Assembly (NCBI RefSeq): GCF_029338515.1
Contig: NZ_CP119988.1
Location: 3,782,001 to 3,846,000, forward strand
Length of the DNA: 64,000 bases
Direction: 5' to 3'
Source of the DNA: Haloglomus litoreum
Lineage (GTDB): Archaea; Halobacteriota; Halobacteria; Halobacteriales; Haloarculaceae
Below, in pieces: positions 16,297-27,723 of the stretch; the stretch's first letter is position 1; the number at the start of each line of letters is the position of its first letter. The notes under the pieces were generated by a model that saw nothing but the letters and a program-made list of their open reading frames with translations, was not told where the DNA came from and made no database searches. The translations under genes were made by a program, and so were the position numbers.

Positions 16297-17754
16297 ATGG
16301 ACGGCAAGGCCGGATTCGAGCGTGCGTCGACCGGGATCGGGGGGCTCGATGAACTCCTCGGCGGTGGACTCCCCGCTGGCCGGGCGTACGTGCTCCGGGG
16401 TGGGCCCGGAACGGGGAAGACCATCGTCGCACTCCACTTCCTGACCGCCGGCGTCGAGGCCGACGACGACCCGCTGTTCGTCGCGTTCGAGGAACCCGCC
16501 GCGGACCTCCGCCGGAACGCGTCGACGCTGGGGCTGGACCTCGACGGCGTGGAGATCCTCGACCTGAGCCCGAACGCCGACCGGTTCCTCGAGGACCGGA
16601 GCTACACCGCGTTCGAACCCGCCGAGGTGGAGGGGCACGAGCCCGCCGAGCGGATCGTCGAGGCCGTCCGCGAGCGCGACCCCGGGCGGGTCGTCATCGA
16701 CCCGCTGACGGGCTTTCGCCTCCTCTCGCCCGACAACTACCAGTTCCGCCAGGAGATGGCCTCGCTCACGGCGTTCCTGAAGGACCGCGACGCGACCGCC
16801 ATCTACACCACGCAGCCGACCGCCAGCCACCCCGACGACGACCTGCAGTTCCTCGGTGACGGCATCGTGACCATCTCGCGGAGCGGGTCGGGGCGTAGCA
16901 TCGAGGTGGAGAAGCTCCGAGGGTCGGACTTCCGCGGCGGCTCGCACGCACTGCGCATCCGCGGGGACGGCGTCCACGTCTTCCCGTCGCTGGTGCCCGG
17001 CGACTACGACCGCGAGTTCACCCGCGAGGTCCTCTCCTCGGGGGTCGACGAGCTCGACCAGCTCCTCGGCGGCGGCTTCGAGCGCGGGACCGTCAGCGTC
17101 GTCACGGGCCCGTCCGGCGTCGGCAAGACCACCACCGGCACCCACTTCATGAAGCAGGCTGCCGAGCGCGGCGAGCGCTCGACCATCTACCTGTTCGAGG
17201 AGGCCGACGAGCAGTTCCGATACCGGTCGGAGGCCATCGGGGTGCCGGTCGACGAGATGATCGAACGGGGGTCGCTCGGCGTCGAGGAGATCGAGCCGAT
17301 GGACCTCTCGGCCGACGAGTTCGCACACCGGGTGCGCACCGACGTCGAGGAGAACGGCACCGAGGTGGTGATGATCGACGGGACCGCGGGCTACCGGCTC
17401 TCGCTGCGGGACGAGGCCGGCCTGCTCGAACACCTCCACCGGCTCTGTCGCTACCTCCGGAACGTCGGCGTCACCGTCATCCTCATCGAGGAGCAACAGT
17501 CCGTGGCCGGCGAGTTCGCGGCGACACAGGAGAACATCAGCTACCTCGCCGACAGCATCCTGTTCCTGCGCTACCTGGAGCTGGACGGGGAGATACGGAA
17601 GGCAGTCGGCGTGCTGAAGAAGCGCCTCGGCAGCTTCGAGCGGACGCTCCGCGAACTCGAGATCGGTGAGGGCGGGCTCACCATCGGGCCCCCGATGACG
17701 GACCTGCGGGGCGTCCTCACGGGCACACCGAAACGGGTCGACACCGACGACTGA
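16297..17754 (+). CDS. double KaiC-domain RecA-superfamily ATPase
   Basis: 485 residues with two tandem KaiC-type domains. Domain 1 has Walker A GGPGTGKT (35-42), the FEEP catalytic glutamates near 66 and VVIDPL Walker B. Domain 2 has GPSGVGKT (271-278), LFEEADEQ and VVMIDG. The length is close to cyanobacterial KaiC, but the C-terminal Ser/Thr autophosphorylation context of true clock KaiC is not evident, so this belongs to the archaeal KaiC-like signalling ATPases. It lies 18 bp upstream of the LOV kinase gene and is very likely cotranscribed with it. Role inferred: ATP-driven partner or output of that kinase. Confidence 0.92.
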   Translation: MDGKAGFERASTGIGGLDELLGGGLPAGRAYVLRGGPGTGKTIVALHFLTAGVEADDDPLFVAFEEPAADLRRNASTLGLDLDGVEILDLSPNADRFLEDRSYTAFEPAEVEGHEPAERIVEAVRERDPGRVVIDPLTGFRLLSPDNYQFRQEMASLTAFLKDRDATAIYTTQPTASHPDDDLQFLGDGIVTISRSGSGRSIEVEKLRGSDFRGGSHALRIRGDGVHVFPSLVPGDYDREFTREVLSSGVDELDQLLGGGFERGTVSVVTGPSGVGKTTTGTHFMKQAAERGERSTIYLFEEADEQFRYRSEAIGVPVDEMIERGSLGVEEIEPMDLSADEFAHRVRTDVEENGTEVVMIDGTAGYRLSLRDEAGLLEHLHRLCRYLRNVGVTVILIEEQQSVAGEFAATQENISYLADSILFLRYLELDGEIRKAVGVLKKRLGSFERTLRELEIGEGGLTIGPPMTDLRGVLTGTPKRVDTDD

Positions 17755-17772
17755 ACACGGGAACCGGGACCA

Positions 17773-20330
17773 ATGGGAACGATAGACGCGGCCGCCCTCG
17801 GCGCTCGCGCCGACGGACAGCTGCGGGTGCTGGTCCTGGTCGCCCACAGGCGCGACCGCGAACTGTTCGTCGAGCAGCTCGCCGACGGCTACGAGGTCCT
17901 GACGGCGACACCCGACGAGGAGTGGCCGACGTTCGACCTCTGTCTGGTGGGCTCGGACTGGTACCCGGAGGTAGCGACGAAGCTGAGCGGCCGGCGGGCC
18001 GCGGCCGAGCCGGTCCAGCTCCCGGTCCTGCTCCTGCTCCGGGGGCAGCCGACCAACACCCCCTGGCTGTCCGACGCGCTGGGGGAGACCATCGACGACG
18101 TGGTCGAGCTCCCGACCGGGAAGCTCGAACTCGACGCCCGCGTCGCCTCGCTCGCCCGCGACCGCAACATGTCGCTCGCGCTGGCCGAGCAGCGCGACCA
18201 GCTCCGGCTGTTCCAGCGCGCTATCGACGAGGCCGCCGTCGGCATCTCCATCAGCGACTACCGCCAGCCCGACAACCCGCTCGTCTACATCAACGACCGG
18301 TTCGAGGAGATAACGGGCTACGACGCCGCGACGGCACTCGGGCGGAACTGCCGCTTCCTGCAGGGGGCCGACACGGACCCCGAGCAGGTCGCCGAACTCC
18401 GCCGGGCCATCGAGGCCGGCGAGCCGGCGCGGGTCCAGCTCCTGAACTACCGCCAGGACGGGACGCCGTTCTGGAACCGCCTCACGGTCGCCCCCATCCG
18501 GGACGACGAGGGGACGGTCACCCACTTCGTTGGCTTCCAGGAGGACGTGACCGAGGAGCGCGAGCGCGAGCGCCGGTACGAGGCCATCCTCGACAACGCC
18601 GACCAGTTCGCGGGACTGCTCGAACCGGACGGGACGGTCGTCGAGGCCAACGCCGCTGCGCTGGACGCCATCGACGCCACCCGGGGGGACGTGGTCGGCC
18701 ACCCGTTCCCGGAGACGGAGTGGTTCGACGACGACAGCCGCCCCGTCGTCGAGGACGCCATCGAGCGAGCCGCCGCGGGCGAACTGGTCCGTGGTGAGCT
18801 CGACCTGACCCTGAGCAGCGGGGATCTGGCGCTGGCGTTCACGCTCAAGCCCGTGACCGACGCCGACGGGGGAGTGGAGCTGCTCGTTGCGGAGGGGCGC
18901 GACATCACCCCGCTGAAGCAGCGCGAGCGCGAACTCCAGGAGGAGCAGGCCGTCACCGAGGCCATCCTCGACGCCGTCCCGGACGTGTTCTACATGTTCG
19001 ACACCGAGGGGACGTACGTCCGGTGGAACGACCGGTTCAACGAGGTGACCGGCTGCACGGACGAGCTGATACGGCAGCTCGGCCCGTTCTCGTTCATCCC
19101 GGAGCCCGATCGGCCGCGGGTGGCCGAGGCGCTCGGGAAGGTCAGCGACGGCGATGGGACGGCGACCGTCAAGACGGAGACCGTCACGCTCGACGGCGAG
19201 CGCATCCCGTACGAGTTCGCCAACGCCCGCATCGAGGTCGACGGGGAGACGGTGGGCTATGCGGGCATCGGGCGCGACGTCTCCGAGCGGGTCGCCCGCG
19301 AGCGCGAACTGGAGCAGTTCGAGGCCATCCTGCACGCCGCGCCGGACCCGGTGTACGCGCTGGACACCGAGGGACGGTTCACGCTCGTCAACGACGCGAT
19401 GGTCGAGGAGCTGGGCTACGACCGCGAGGCGTTCGTGGGCTCGCACGTCTCGATGGTGATGCCCGAGGAGGGCGTGGCGAGGGGCCGGTCGCTCATCGAG
19501 CGGCTGCTCCGGTCCGACGAGACCTTCGAGACGCTGGAGACGACCCTCAGGACCACCGACGGCGTCGTCCGACAGTTCGAGATCAACATCACCCTGCTCA
19601 CGGGGGAGGACGGCGCGTTCCTCGGCACGGTCGGCGTCTGTCGCGACGTGACGGAGCTCCGCCAGAACGAGCGTCGCCTCTCGGTGTTCGACCGCGTCCT
19701 CCGACACAACCTCCGCAACAAGATGAACATCATGCTGGCGCGGGCCAGGAACATCGAGGCGGGGAGCGACGACCCCGTCTCCGAGGCCGCGGCGATCCGG
19801 CGGGCCGGCGAGGAACTGCTGGCACTCAGCGACCGGACCCGGAAGTTCCACCCCAGTATCAGTCCGGAGGGGGAGCCGACGACCATCGACGTCGCTGCGG
19901 TCGCCCGCCAGGTCGTGGCGGTCCACCGGGAGGAGCACCCCGACGCGGCCATCGCCGTCTCGGCGCCCGACACCGCCCTGGTCCGCGGCCACGAGACGCT
20001 GGAACTCGCGCTGGACGAGCTGGTCGGGAACGCCATCACCCACCACGACGGAGACCGGCCGGCCGTCGAACTCCAGGTCCGAGCCGACGAGGACCGGGTG
20101 ACCATCGAGGTGGCCGACGACGGCCCCGGCATCGGTGAGCTGGAGCGGAGCGCGCTCCAGCGCGGCCACGAGACGCCGCTCGAACACGCCACCGGCCTCG
20201 GCCTCTGGTTCGTCCGCTGGACGGTCACGAACGTCGGCGGCGAGATCGAGATCGAGGACCGCGACCCGCGGGGGAGCATCGTCCGGCTGTCGCTGCCGCG
20301 GGCGAGGCCCGACCGGAAGACGGACGACGG

Positions 20331-20334
<4 letters not shown>
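17773..20334 (+). CDS. LOV-PAS sensor histidine kinase (putative blue-light sensor)
   Basis: 853 residues, soluble. A degenerate receiver-like module (about 17-130) precedes a LOV domain (about 140-260). That domain holds GRNCRFLQG with Cys193, LLNYRQDGTPFWN and the terminal Gln in GFQEDVT, the residues that bind flavin and form the photoadduct in known LOV proteins. Three ordinary PAS domains follow (about 268, 395, 516), then RVLRHNLRNKMN (about 642), N-box LDELVGNAITHH, DDGPGIG and GLGLWFV. Its C-terminal core closely resembles the eight-PAS kinase at 5.9-10 kb. Likely senses blue light or redox via flavin and signals to a regulator not in the window. The stop codon overlaps that of uvrA. 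Confidence 0.93.
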
Positions 20335-23363
<3,029 letters not shown>

Positions 23364-23578
23364 TGTGGTGTGGGTAGAGTGGGGCCCGAAAACGTCTGTC
23401 GGTCGCGGGCGTACGATGTTGTGCTGGTCTCTGCTGGATACTTGCCTGCCGACGACGGTGACGATGGGACTGGGTAGAAAGCCCCCGGGCGCTCCGGGCT
23501 CCGGGGCTCGCTGTGCTCCTCGGTCGCTCACTTCGTTCGCTCCCTGCGGTGCTTGCGTCGCCCGGGAACCGCGGAGCG

Positions 23579-23601
23579 GATTGTCGGCGAAGCCGACAAT
23601 C
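23579..23601 (+). repeat. hairpin 1, 10-bp stem with GAA loop
   Basis: GATTGTCGGC, loop GAA, GCCGACAATC: a perfect inverted repeat with a three-base loop, first of four closely spaced hairpins. Confidence 0.85.
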
Positions 23602-23615
23602 TATTAGCTGGCGTT

Positions 23616-23636
23616 CACGAGAGCGAAGCTCTCGTG
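23616..23636 (+). repeat. hairpin 2, 9-bp stem with GAA loop
   Basis: CACGAGAGC, loop GAA, GCTCTCGTG. The stem sequence is unrelated to hairpin 1 but the loop is the same. Confidence 0.85.
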
Positions 23637-23643
23637 CAGCCCA

Positions 23644-23664
23644 TCAGAACGCTTCGCGTTCTGA
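23644..23664 (+). repeat. hairpin 3, 9-bp stem with TTC loop
   Basis: TCAGAACGC, loop TTC, GCGTTCTGA. On the minus strand the loop reads GAA, as in hairpins 1 and 2. Confidence 0.85.
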
Positions 23665-23668
23665 GGAC

Positions 23669-23680
23669 GGCGGAGCCGCC
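23669..23680 (+). repeat. hairpin 4, short GC stem
   Basis: GGCG-GAGC-CGCC, a short GC-only inverted repeat 4 bp after hairpin 3. It is weaker than the other three and could be chance. Confidence 0.5.
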
Positions 23681-23981
23681 AGCCGCCCGACCCCTTTCAG
23701 TCCCATCCGATACTGGCTGTCGAGGCTCGCTGTGACCCTGCCCTTCCCCGGGTCGCGCGGGCTCACCCACAAGGGGCTCGCCACGCACTCCCGGCCGGGT
23801 GGCAGTTGGTCGGCTGGCAGGTTCCACGAACAGGAAGCGCGCTCGCGCCATCCCGTGGAGGGGGCGAGGCGCTCTGCCGCCGAGCCCCGGGAACACGGCG
23901 GCGCGAGCGCGGGGAGGTGTGGGGACGCTAGCGCCCCGGTGGAACCACCACGCACGTCGCTCGGCCGACCCAGCAACGGGG

Positions 23982-24095
23982 TGGGACTGAAAGGGGCCGC
24001 TCGCTCGGCCCGTCCCGGGCGACGCAAGCACCGCAGCGACCGCAGGGAGCGAGGAGCACAGCGAGCCCCGGACGGTCGAGCGAGCGGGGGCTTTC
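23982..24095 (+). repeat. repeat unit, right copy (compact)
   Basis: 114 bp from TGGGACTGAAAGGGG to CGGGGGCTTTC, inverted relative to the left copy. It is rich in GAGC/GCGA words (GGGAGCGAGGAGCACAGCGA), a style I recall from other haloarchaeal intergenic repeats. No terminal target duplication or transposase is visible. Confidence 0.8.
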
Positions 24096-24157
24096 AACAG
24101 GATGTCAGGCTCACCAGCACTGGTAGTGGCCGAAGTAACGGATCCGTGACCTCTGTT

Positions 24158-24622
24158 CTACTCCCCAGGCGCCTCGTCAAGCGGTTCGCGCCGCTTCACC
24201 ATCCCCAGGCCGATCCACGAGATCACTTCCTCCCCGTCCTGGTTGATGCCGGTCATCCGAGAGTTCACCCGGCCGCGCGTCGGGTCCGTGGGGTGGGGCT
24301 CCTTCTCGACGGTCTCGACCCGCACGGTCAGCTCATCGCCCGGGTAGACCGGCTGCTTCCACCGCAACTCGTCCACCCCGGCCGCACCCAGCGAGGCCTG
24401 GTCTTCGAGCACGCCGTCGACAAGCAGGCGCATACAGACGCTGGCGGTGTGCCAGCCCGACGCGGCGAGCGAGCCGAAGATGGAGTCCTTCGCCGCCTCC
24501 TCGTCCGTGTGGAACGGCTGGGGGTCGTACTGCTCGGCGAACTCCACGATCTCCTCCTTCGTCATCTCGTAGGTGCCGTGTTCGGTGACGTCGCCGACCT
24601 CGATGTCCTCGTAGTAGCGCAT
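24158..24622 (-). CDS. MaoC-like hot-dog fold dehydratase
   Basis: 154 residues, one hot-dog domain. The motif FAEQYDPQPFHTDEEAAKDSIFG places an Asp and His in the MaoC/R-hydratase active-site arrangement; FGSLAASGWHTAS is the family helix. Such enzymes hydrate enoyl-CoA or act on related acyl thioesters, and in haloarchaea many copies exist, some for PHA or branched-acid metabolism. The exact substrate is not deducible. ATG 24622 begins at the family N-terminus (MRYYEDIEVGDV). It diverges from the LURP-like gene and ends next to the repeat block. Confidence 0.88.
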   Translation of the reverse strand: MRYYEDIEVGDVTEHGTYEMTKEEIVEFAEQYDPQPFHTDEEAAKDSIFGSLAASGWHTASVCMRLLVDGVLEDQASLGAAGVDELRWKQPVYPGDELTVRVETVEKEPHPTDPTRGRVNSRMTGINQDGEEVISWIGLGMVKRREPLDEAPGE

Positions 24623-24722
24623 GGCGGCTCCTCGCGCGGGTGGGGCAAGTGTCTGCCGACGGCGGCAGCGGCGACGGCGCGTGGCGGGAAGACCTATGCC
24701 GGGGCCCGTGCCAGCGCCGGGT

Positions 24723-25340
24723 ATGAGCGACTCCGGGACCGAGGCGCCCGACACGTCGGCCGAGGGGGGCGACGAACGCGACGTCATCGGCGGCATCGAC
24801 CTCTCCGACGACGAGTACGTCGTCACGCAGGCGTGGATCCGCTCGAAGTACAAGGTCGAGGACTCCTCCGGGGAGGTGGTCCTCCGGGGGAAGAAGAAGC
24901 GCTTCAAGATGAAGGAGGACTTCCCGTTCACGACGCCCGGGGGCGACGTGGCCTTCCGGGTGAAGGCCCAGAACATCATGGACGTGGCCGGGGACTACAA
25001 CCTCGTCGACGAGGCCTCGGGCGAGACGTTCGCGGTCATCCAGAAGGAGCTCACCCTGTTCCAGCACGTCTACCGTATCCGCTCGCCCGAGGGCGAACTG
25101 TGGGCCACCATCGAGTCCGAGTCGGCGGCGGTGATGGCGCTCAAGTCGTTCGTCGGCATCCTGAGCCTCATCCCGCACTCCTACAGCATCAGCGACGGCT
25201 CGGGGGCCGGAATCGGGACCATCGAGGAGCGGTTCTCGCTGCGCGACCAGTACGACATCACCCTCGGCGACACCGGCGACGTGCCCCGGGAGGCCATCAT
25301 GGCCGCCGCCGTCGCCATCGACGCGCTGGAGGAGAACTGA
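24723..25340 (+). CDS. LURP-one/Tubby-like C-terminal domain protein
   Basis: 205 residues: an acidic N-terminal 30 residues, then a beta-rich domain containing YKVEDSSGEVVLRGKKKRFKM, YNLVDEASGETFAVIQKEL and YRIRSPEGELWATIE. This repeated pattern fits the LURP-one-related (Tubby-like) beta-barrel family. Family members are found in all domains; archaeal ones have no known function. Cytoplasmic by appearance, although residues 140-160 (VMALKSFVGILSLIPHSY) are moderately hydrophobic and may lie in the barrel core. ATG 24723 starts a typical acidic haloarchaeal N-terminus. Confidence 0.75.
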   Translation: MSDSGTEAPDTSAEGGDERDVIGGIDLSDDEYVVTQAWIRSKYKVEDSSGEVVLRGKKKRFKMKEDFPFTTPGGDVAFRVKAQNIMDVAGDYNLVDEASGETFAVIQKELTLFQHVYRIRSPEGELWATIESESAAVMALKSFVGILSLIPHSYSISDGSGAGIGTIEERFSLRDQYDITLGDTGDVPREAIMAAAVAIDALEEN

Positions 25341-25435
25341 GCAACCATCCATATATTGTATTTGCATACGATTTCGGGATAGAAGTCCGAGGATCGACCA
25401 CTAAATCCACACTTCCAGGTCGTATCGAGCGGAAC

Positions 25436-25442
25436 CGTTATC
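25436..25442 (+). promoter_or_regulatory. putative TATA-like element of the small Gly-rich gene
   Basis: CGTTATC lies 25-31 nt before ATG 25467. An AT-rich patch at 25347-25378, just after the preceding stop, may serve as terminator of the LURP-like gene. Confidence 0.35.
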
Positions 25443-25466
25443 CTTCCGGCAGGTCACCGGACCGGT

Positions 25467-25661
25467 ATGGCTGCCGACGCGGAGACCGACGGGGATACCC
25501 CCGCGCTGACCGGGCAGGGGCTGGCGATGGGGATCGGGGTCGGGATGGCCATCGGGGCGGGCATCGGCCTGGGAACCGGTGAGCTGGGGCTGTGGCTCCC
25601 CATGGGGCTCGGCCTGGGTATCGCGCTCGGCGTGGCGTTCTCGCAGGGACTGGCGGAGTGA
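25467..25661 (+). CDS. small glycine-rich membrane protein
   Basis: 64 residues. After an acidic N-terminus comes one long Gly/Ala/Met-rich hydrophobic region (about 19-60) with repeated GxGxG and GLG words, likely folding as two tightly packed membrane helices. No domain assignment is possible; similar small Gly-zipper-like proteins are common in haloarchaea. It has a plausible promoter and a clean start, and its amino-acid bias is unlike the shadow frames around it. Confidence 0.7.
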   Translation: MAADAETDGDTPALTGQGLAMGIGVGMAIGAGIGLGTGELGLWLPMGLGLGIALGVAFSQGLAE

Positions 25662-25691
25662 CTCGCAGAGCACACCCCCTGCAGACGACCG

Positions 25692-26456
25692 TTACACCTT
25701 CTCCGGCAACCACCCTCCGTCGACCTCCACGTTCTCCCCCGACACGTAGTCGGCGGCGTCCGAGCAGAAGAAGAGCATGGGCGCCGCGAGGTCGTCGAAC
25801 GAGGCCCACCGGCCACGTGGCGCGTCGTCGGGGAACTCGTCGGAGTTCTCGACGACATAGGGTGAGACGGCGTTGACGGTGATGCCGTCGTCCTGCGTGT
25901 CGGCGGCGAGCATCCGGGTGAACATCAGGACGCCCGCTTTCGCGGCGAAGTAGGGGAAGTTCTTCGGGCTCACGAGGCCCTTCTCGCTGGAGGCGTAGCC
26001 GACGTTGACGATCCGGCCCCAGCCCTGCTCGCGCATCGGTCCGAGCGCGCGCTGTGAACAGATGGCGGTCCCGTTGAGGTTCGTCTCCAGCACCAGATTC
26101 CAGCGGTCCCAGCCGATCTCCTCCCAGTGGCTTGGCGCGAACGCGCCGACGTTGTTGACGAGCACGTCGACGCTCCCGAGCGCGGCCTCGGCGTCGTCGA
26201 ACAGGCCGTCCACGCTGTCGGGGTCGGTCACGTCGCCCTGGACGACCGTGGCCTCGACGCCGCGCTCGCGGGCTTGCTCTGCGACCTCGGCGGCTTCCTC
26301 GTGGCTCGTCCGGTAGTGGACGACGGCGTCGGCGCCGGCGTCGGCCAGCGCCAGCAGGAGGCCGCTCCCGAGTCCCGTCGCGCTCCCGGTCACGAGCGCG
26401 GTCCGTCCCTCCAGGTCCGGCGTGATGTCCGATGCCGGCACGTCGCTGTCGCTCAT
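25692..26456 (-). CDS. short-chain dehydrogenase/reductase (SDR)
   Basis: 254 residues, classical SDR. The NAD(P)-binding motif TGSATGLG is at about 20-27, NNVG at about 95, the active-site Ser in NVGYASSEKG and the Tyr-x3-Lys pair in PYFAAKAG. The C-terminus GENVEVDGGWLPEKV is typical of the family. Similar to 3-oxoacyl-ACP reductase (FabG)-like enzymes; the substrate cannot be told. The HYRTS segment after the first strand may favour NADPH. ATG 26456 was chosen since the upstream frame is Arg/Gly-rich. Divergent from the AIM24-like gene. Confidence 0.9.
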   Translation of the reverse strand: MSDSDVPASDITPDLEGRTALVTGSATGLGSGLLLALADAGADAVVHYRTSHEEAAEVAEQARERGVEATVVQGDVTDPDSVDGLFDDAEAALGSVDVLVNNVGAFAPSHWEEIGWDRWNLVLETNLNGTAICSQRALGPMREQGWGRIVNVGYASSEKGLVSPKNFPYFAAKAGVLMFTRMLAADTQDDGITVNAVSPYVVENSDEFPDDAPRGRWASFDDLAAPMLFFCSDAADYVSGENVEVDGGWLPEKV

Positions 26457-26584
26457 ACCGGGCAATCGTCCGAGGGACGCAAAAACGCCCGCACCGCGGC
26501 GACCGGCCGCCCCGCTCCCGCCGCGGCGCACGCTGCTACCACCCCTCAGTGTTGGTTTATCGTCGTAGCGCCCGATAGAAAGGC

Positions 26585-27346
26585 ATGGAGTACGAGATCA
26601 AACACCGCCCCTCCGATTCGTTGCTGGTCGTCGACCTCGGTCCCGGCGAGTCGCTGGTCGCCGAGGCCGGCGCGCTGGTGAGCCACACGGACGGCCTGAC
26701 GGTCGAGACGGGTGCCCGCGGCGGCATCTTCGGCTCGCTCAAGCGGATGCTCGGCGGGGAGTCGTTCTTCGTCAACACGTTCCGCGCCGAGGACGCGAGC
26801 AGCGTCTCGCTGGCGCCGCCGCTCCCGGGCGACGTGGTGGCACTCGACCTGCAGGACGAGACGGTCCATGTCCAGTCGGGCTCGTACCTCGCGGCCGGCG
26901 AGGGCATCGAGGTCGACACGAAGTTCGGCGGCGCGCGGACCTTCCTCGGCGGCGAGGGGCTCTTCCTCCTCCGCGTGTCCGGGACGGGGCCGCTGTTCGT
27001 CGCCAGTTACGGCGCGCTGGAGGAAGTCGAACTGGCGGCGGGCGAGACACTCACCGTCGACACCGGCCACATCGCCGCCTTCCGCGACACCGACTTCGAC
27101 GTCCGGCGCGTCGGCGGCCTGAAGTCGACGCTGTTCTCCGGCGAGGGCCTCGTCTGTGACTTCGAGGGCCCGGGGACGGTGTGGGTCCAGTCCCGGAGCA
27201 TCGACGCGCTGCTGTCGTGGCTCGACAGCCACCTGTCGCGCCCCTACGCGGGGAACGACATCGGCGGCTCCGGCCACGAGACGGGCCGCTCGGGCGGGTT
27301 CGTGAACAGCGGCTCCTCGGGACCCGGGTTCCGGGTGAAGTTCTGA
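26585..27346 (+). CDS. AIM24/TIGR00266 family protein
   Basis: 253 residues of beta-helical repeats with the family pattern: GESLVAEAGALVSHTDGLTVETGARGG, then LKRMLGGESFFVNTF, then FLGGEGLFLLRVSGTGPLFVASYG and GLKSTLFSGEGLVCDFEGPGTVWVQ. This fits the AIM24/TIGR00266 group, related to yeast mitochondrial Aim24; prokaryotic members have no settled function. The C-terminus is a flexible Gly/Ser tail ending GFRVKF. Cytoplasmic. The ATG is preceded by a GTAGCG/GATAGAAA-rich short leader. Confidence 0.9.
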   Translation: MEYEIKHRPSDSLLVVDLGPGESLVAEAGALVSHTDGLTVETGARGGIFGSLKRMLGGESFFVNTFRAEDASSVSLAPPLPGDVVALDLQDETVHVQSGSYLAAGEGIEVDTKFGGARTFLGGEGLFLLRVSGTGPLFVASYGALEEVELAAGETLTVDTGHIAAFRDTDFDVRRVGGLKSTLFSGEGLVCDFEGPGTVWVQSRSIDALLSWLDSHLSRPYAGNDIGGSGHETGRSGGFVNSGSSGPGFRVKF

Positions 27347-27427
27347 CGGCGGCCACCGTCCGTGACGACGTGGCGCGTCGGCGTTCCGTCTGACACCGTT
27401 TTCGCGCTCGGATAACCCTCGCGGGAG

Positions 27428-27435
27428 TATATGAT
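27428..27435 (+). promoter_or_regulatory. putative TATA box of the 47-residue gene
   Basis: TATATGAT is centred about 27 nt upstream of ATG 27458, in otherwise GC-rich DNA. Confidence 0.5.
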
Positions 27436-27457
27436 ATGCCGGGTACTACCGGATGGT

Positions 27458-27601
27458 ATGATGACACAGAATCCGGCTGCGGACGCTGAGCGGATCCGCG
27501 AGGCGCTGGCGGAGGTGACCGACCCCAACGCACGATACCACCTCAGGGTGGCGCTGCAGTACGTGGTCGCGGCCGAGACCGACGCGAAGAGCAGCCTCTG
27601 A
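27458..27601 (+). CDS. 47-residue helical protein, unknown function
   Basis: Translation begins MMTQNPAADAERIREALAEV and continues through TDPNARYHLRVALQYVVAAE to KSSL, with TGA at 27599-27601. The composition is acidic and strongly helical with heptad-like spacing (IREALAEV, YHLRVALQYVV), suggesting a small helical hairpin that may dimerise. It has its own TATA-like element at the right distance and a double ATG start. I do not recognise the family; a conserved haloarchaeal microprotein is my inference. Confidence 0.6.
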   Translation: MMTQNPAADAERIREALAEVTDPNARYHLRVALQYVVAAETDAKSSL

Positions 27602-27723
27602 CGCGAGCGGTCACGCACCCCGTTCTCTGCGGCCCCAGTAGCCGCTCCTCGCCATCGCCCGGCTCCGAGCACCGCCTCCGTCACGACCGAGGGTTGATGT
27701 GTGCCGGGCGCCCCGCCGTCGGT

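Larger units (their letters stand above)
23477..23705 (-). repeat. repeat unit, left copy (interrupted by hairpin array)
   Basis: Read on the minus strand, it runs from TGGGACTGAAAGGGG (23691-23705) to CGGGGGCTTTC (23477-23487). It shares exact blocks with the right copy: 22 nt (23546-23567 with 24013-24034), 23 nt (23500-23522 with 24050-24072) and 15 nt (23691-23705 with 23982-23996). About 100 bp between 23568 and 23690, including the four hairpins, has no counterpart in the right copy. Confidence 0.8.
23364..24157. other. 794-bp gene-free block with inverted repeat units and hairpins
   Basis: Lies upstream of uvrA and beyond the 3' end of the MaoC-like gene. Long open frames cross it in several phases, but all are Arg/Pro/Ser-rich low-complexity artefacts of the GC content. 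The sequence is instead organised by repeats: two inverted copies of one unit, four short hairpins and a spacer of about 275 bp, listed separately. Confidence 0.8.

Noticed and set aside
23513-25582. 689-codon open frame through the repeat block and the divergent genes
   Set aside because: Low-complexity Arg/Gly/Ser translation that crosses the MaoC-like and LURP-like genes in the wrong frames; the repeat structure explains the first part.
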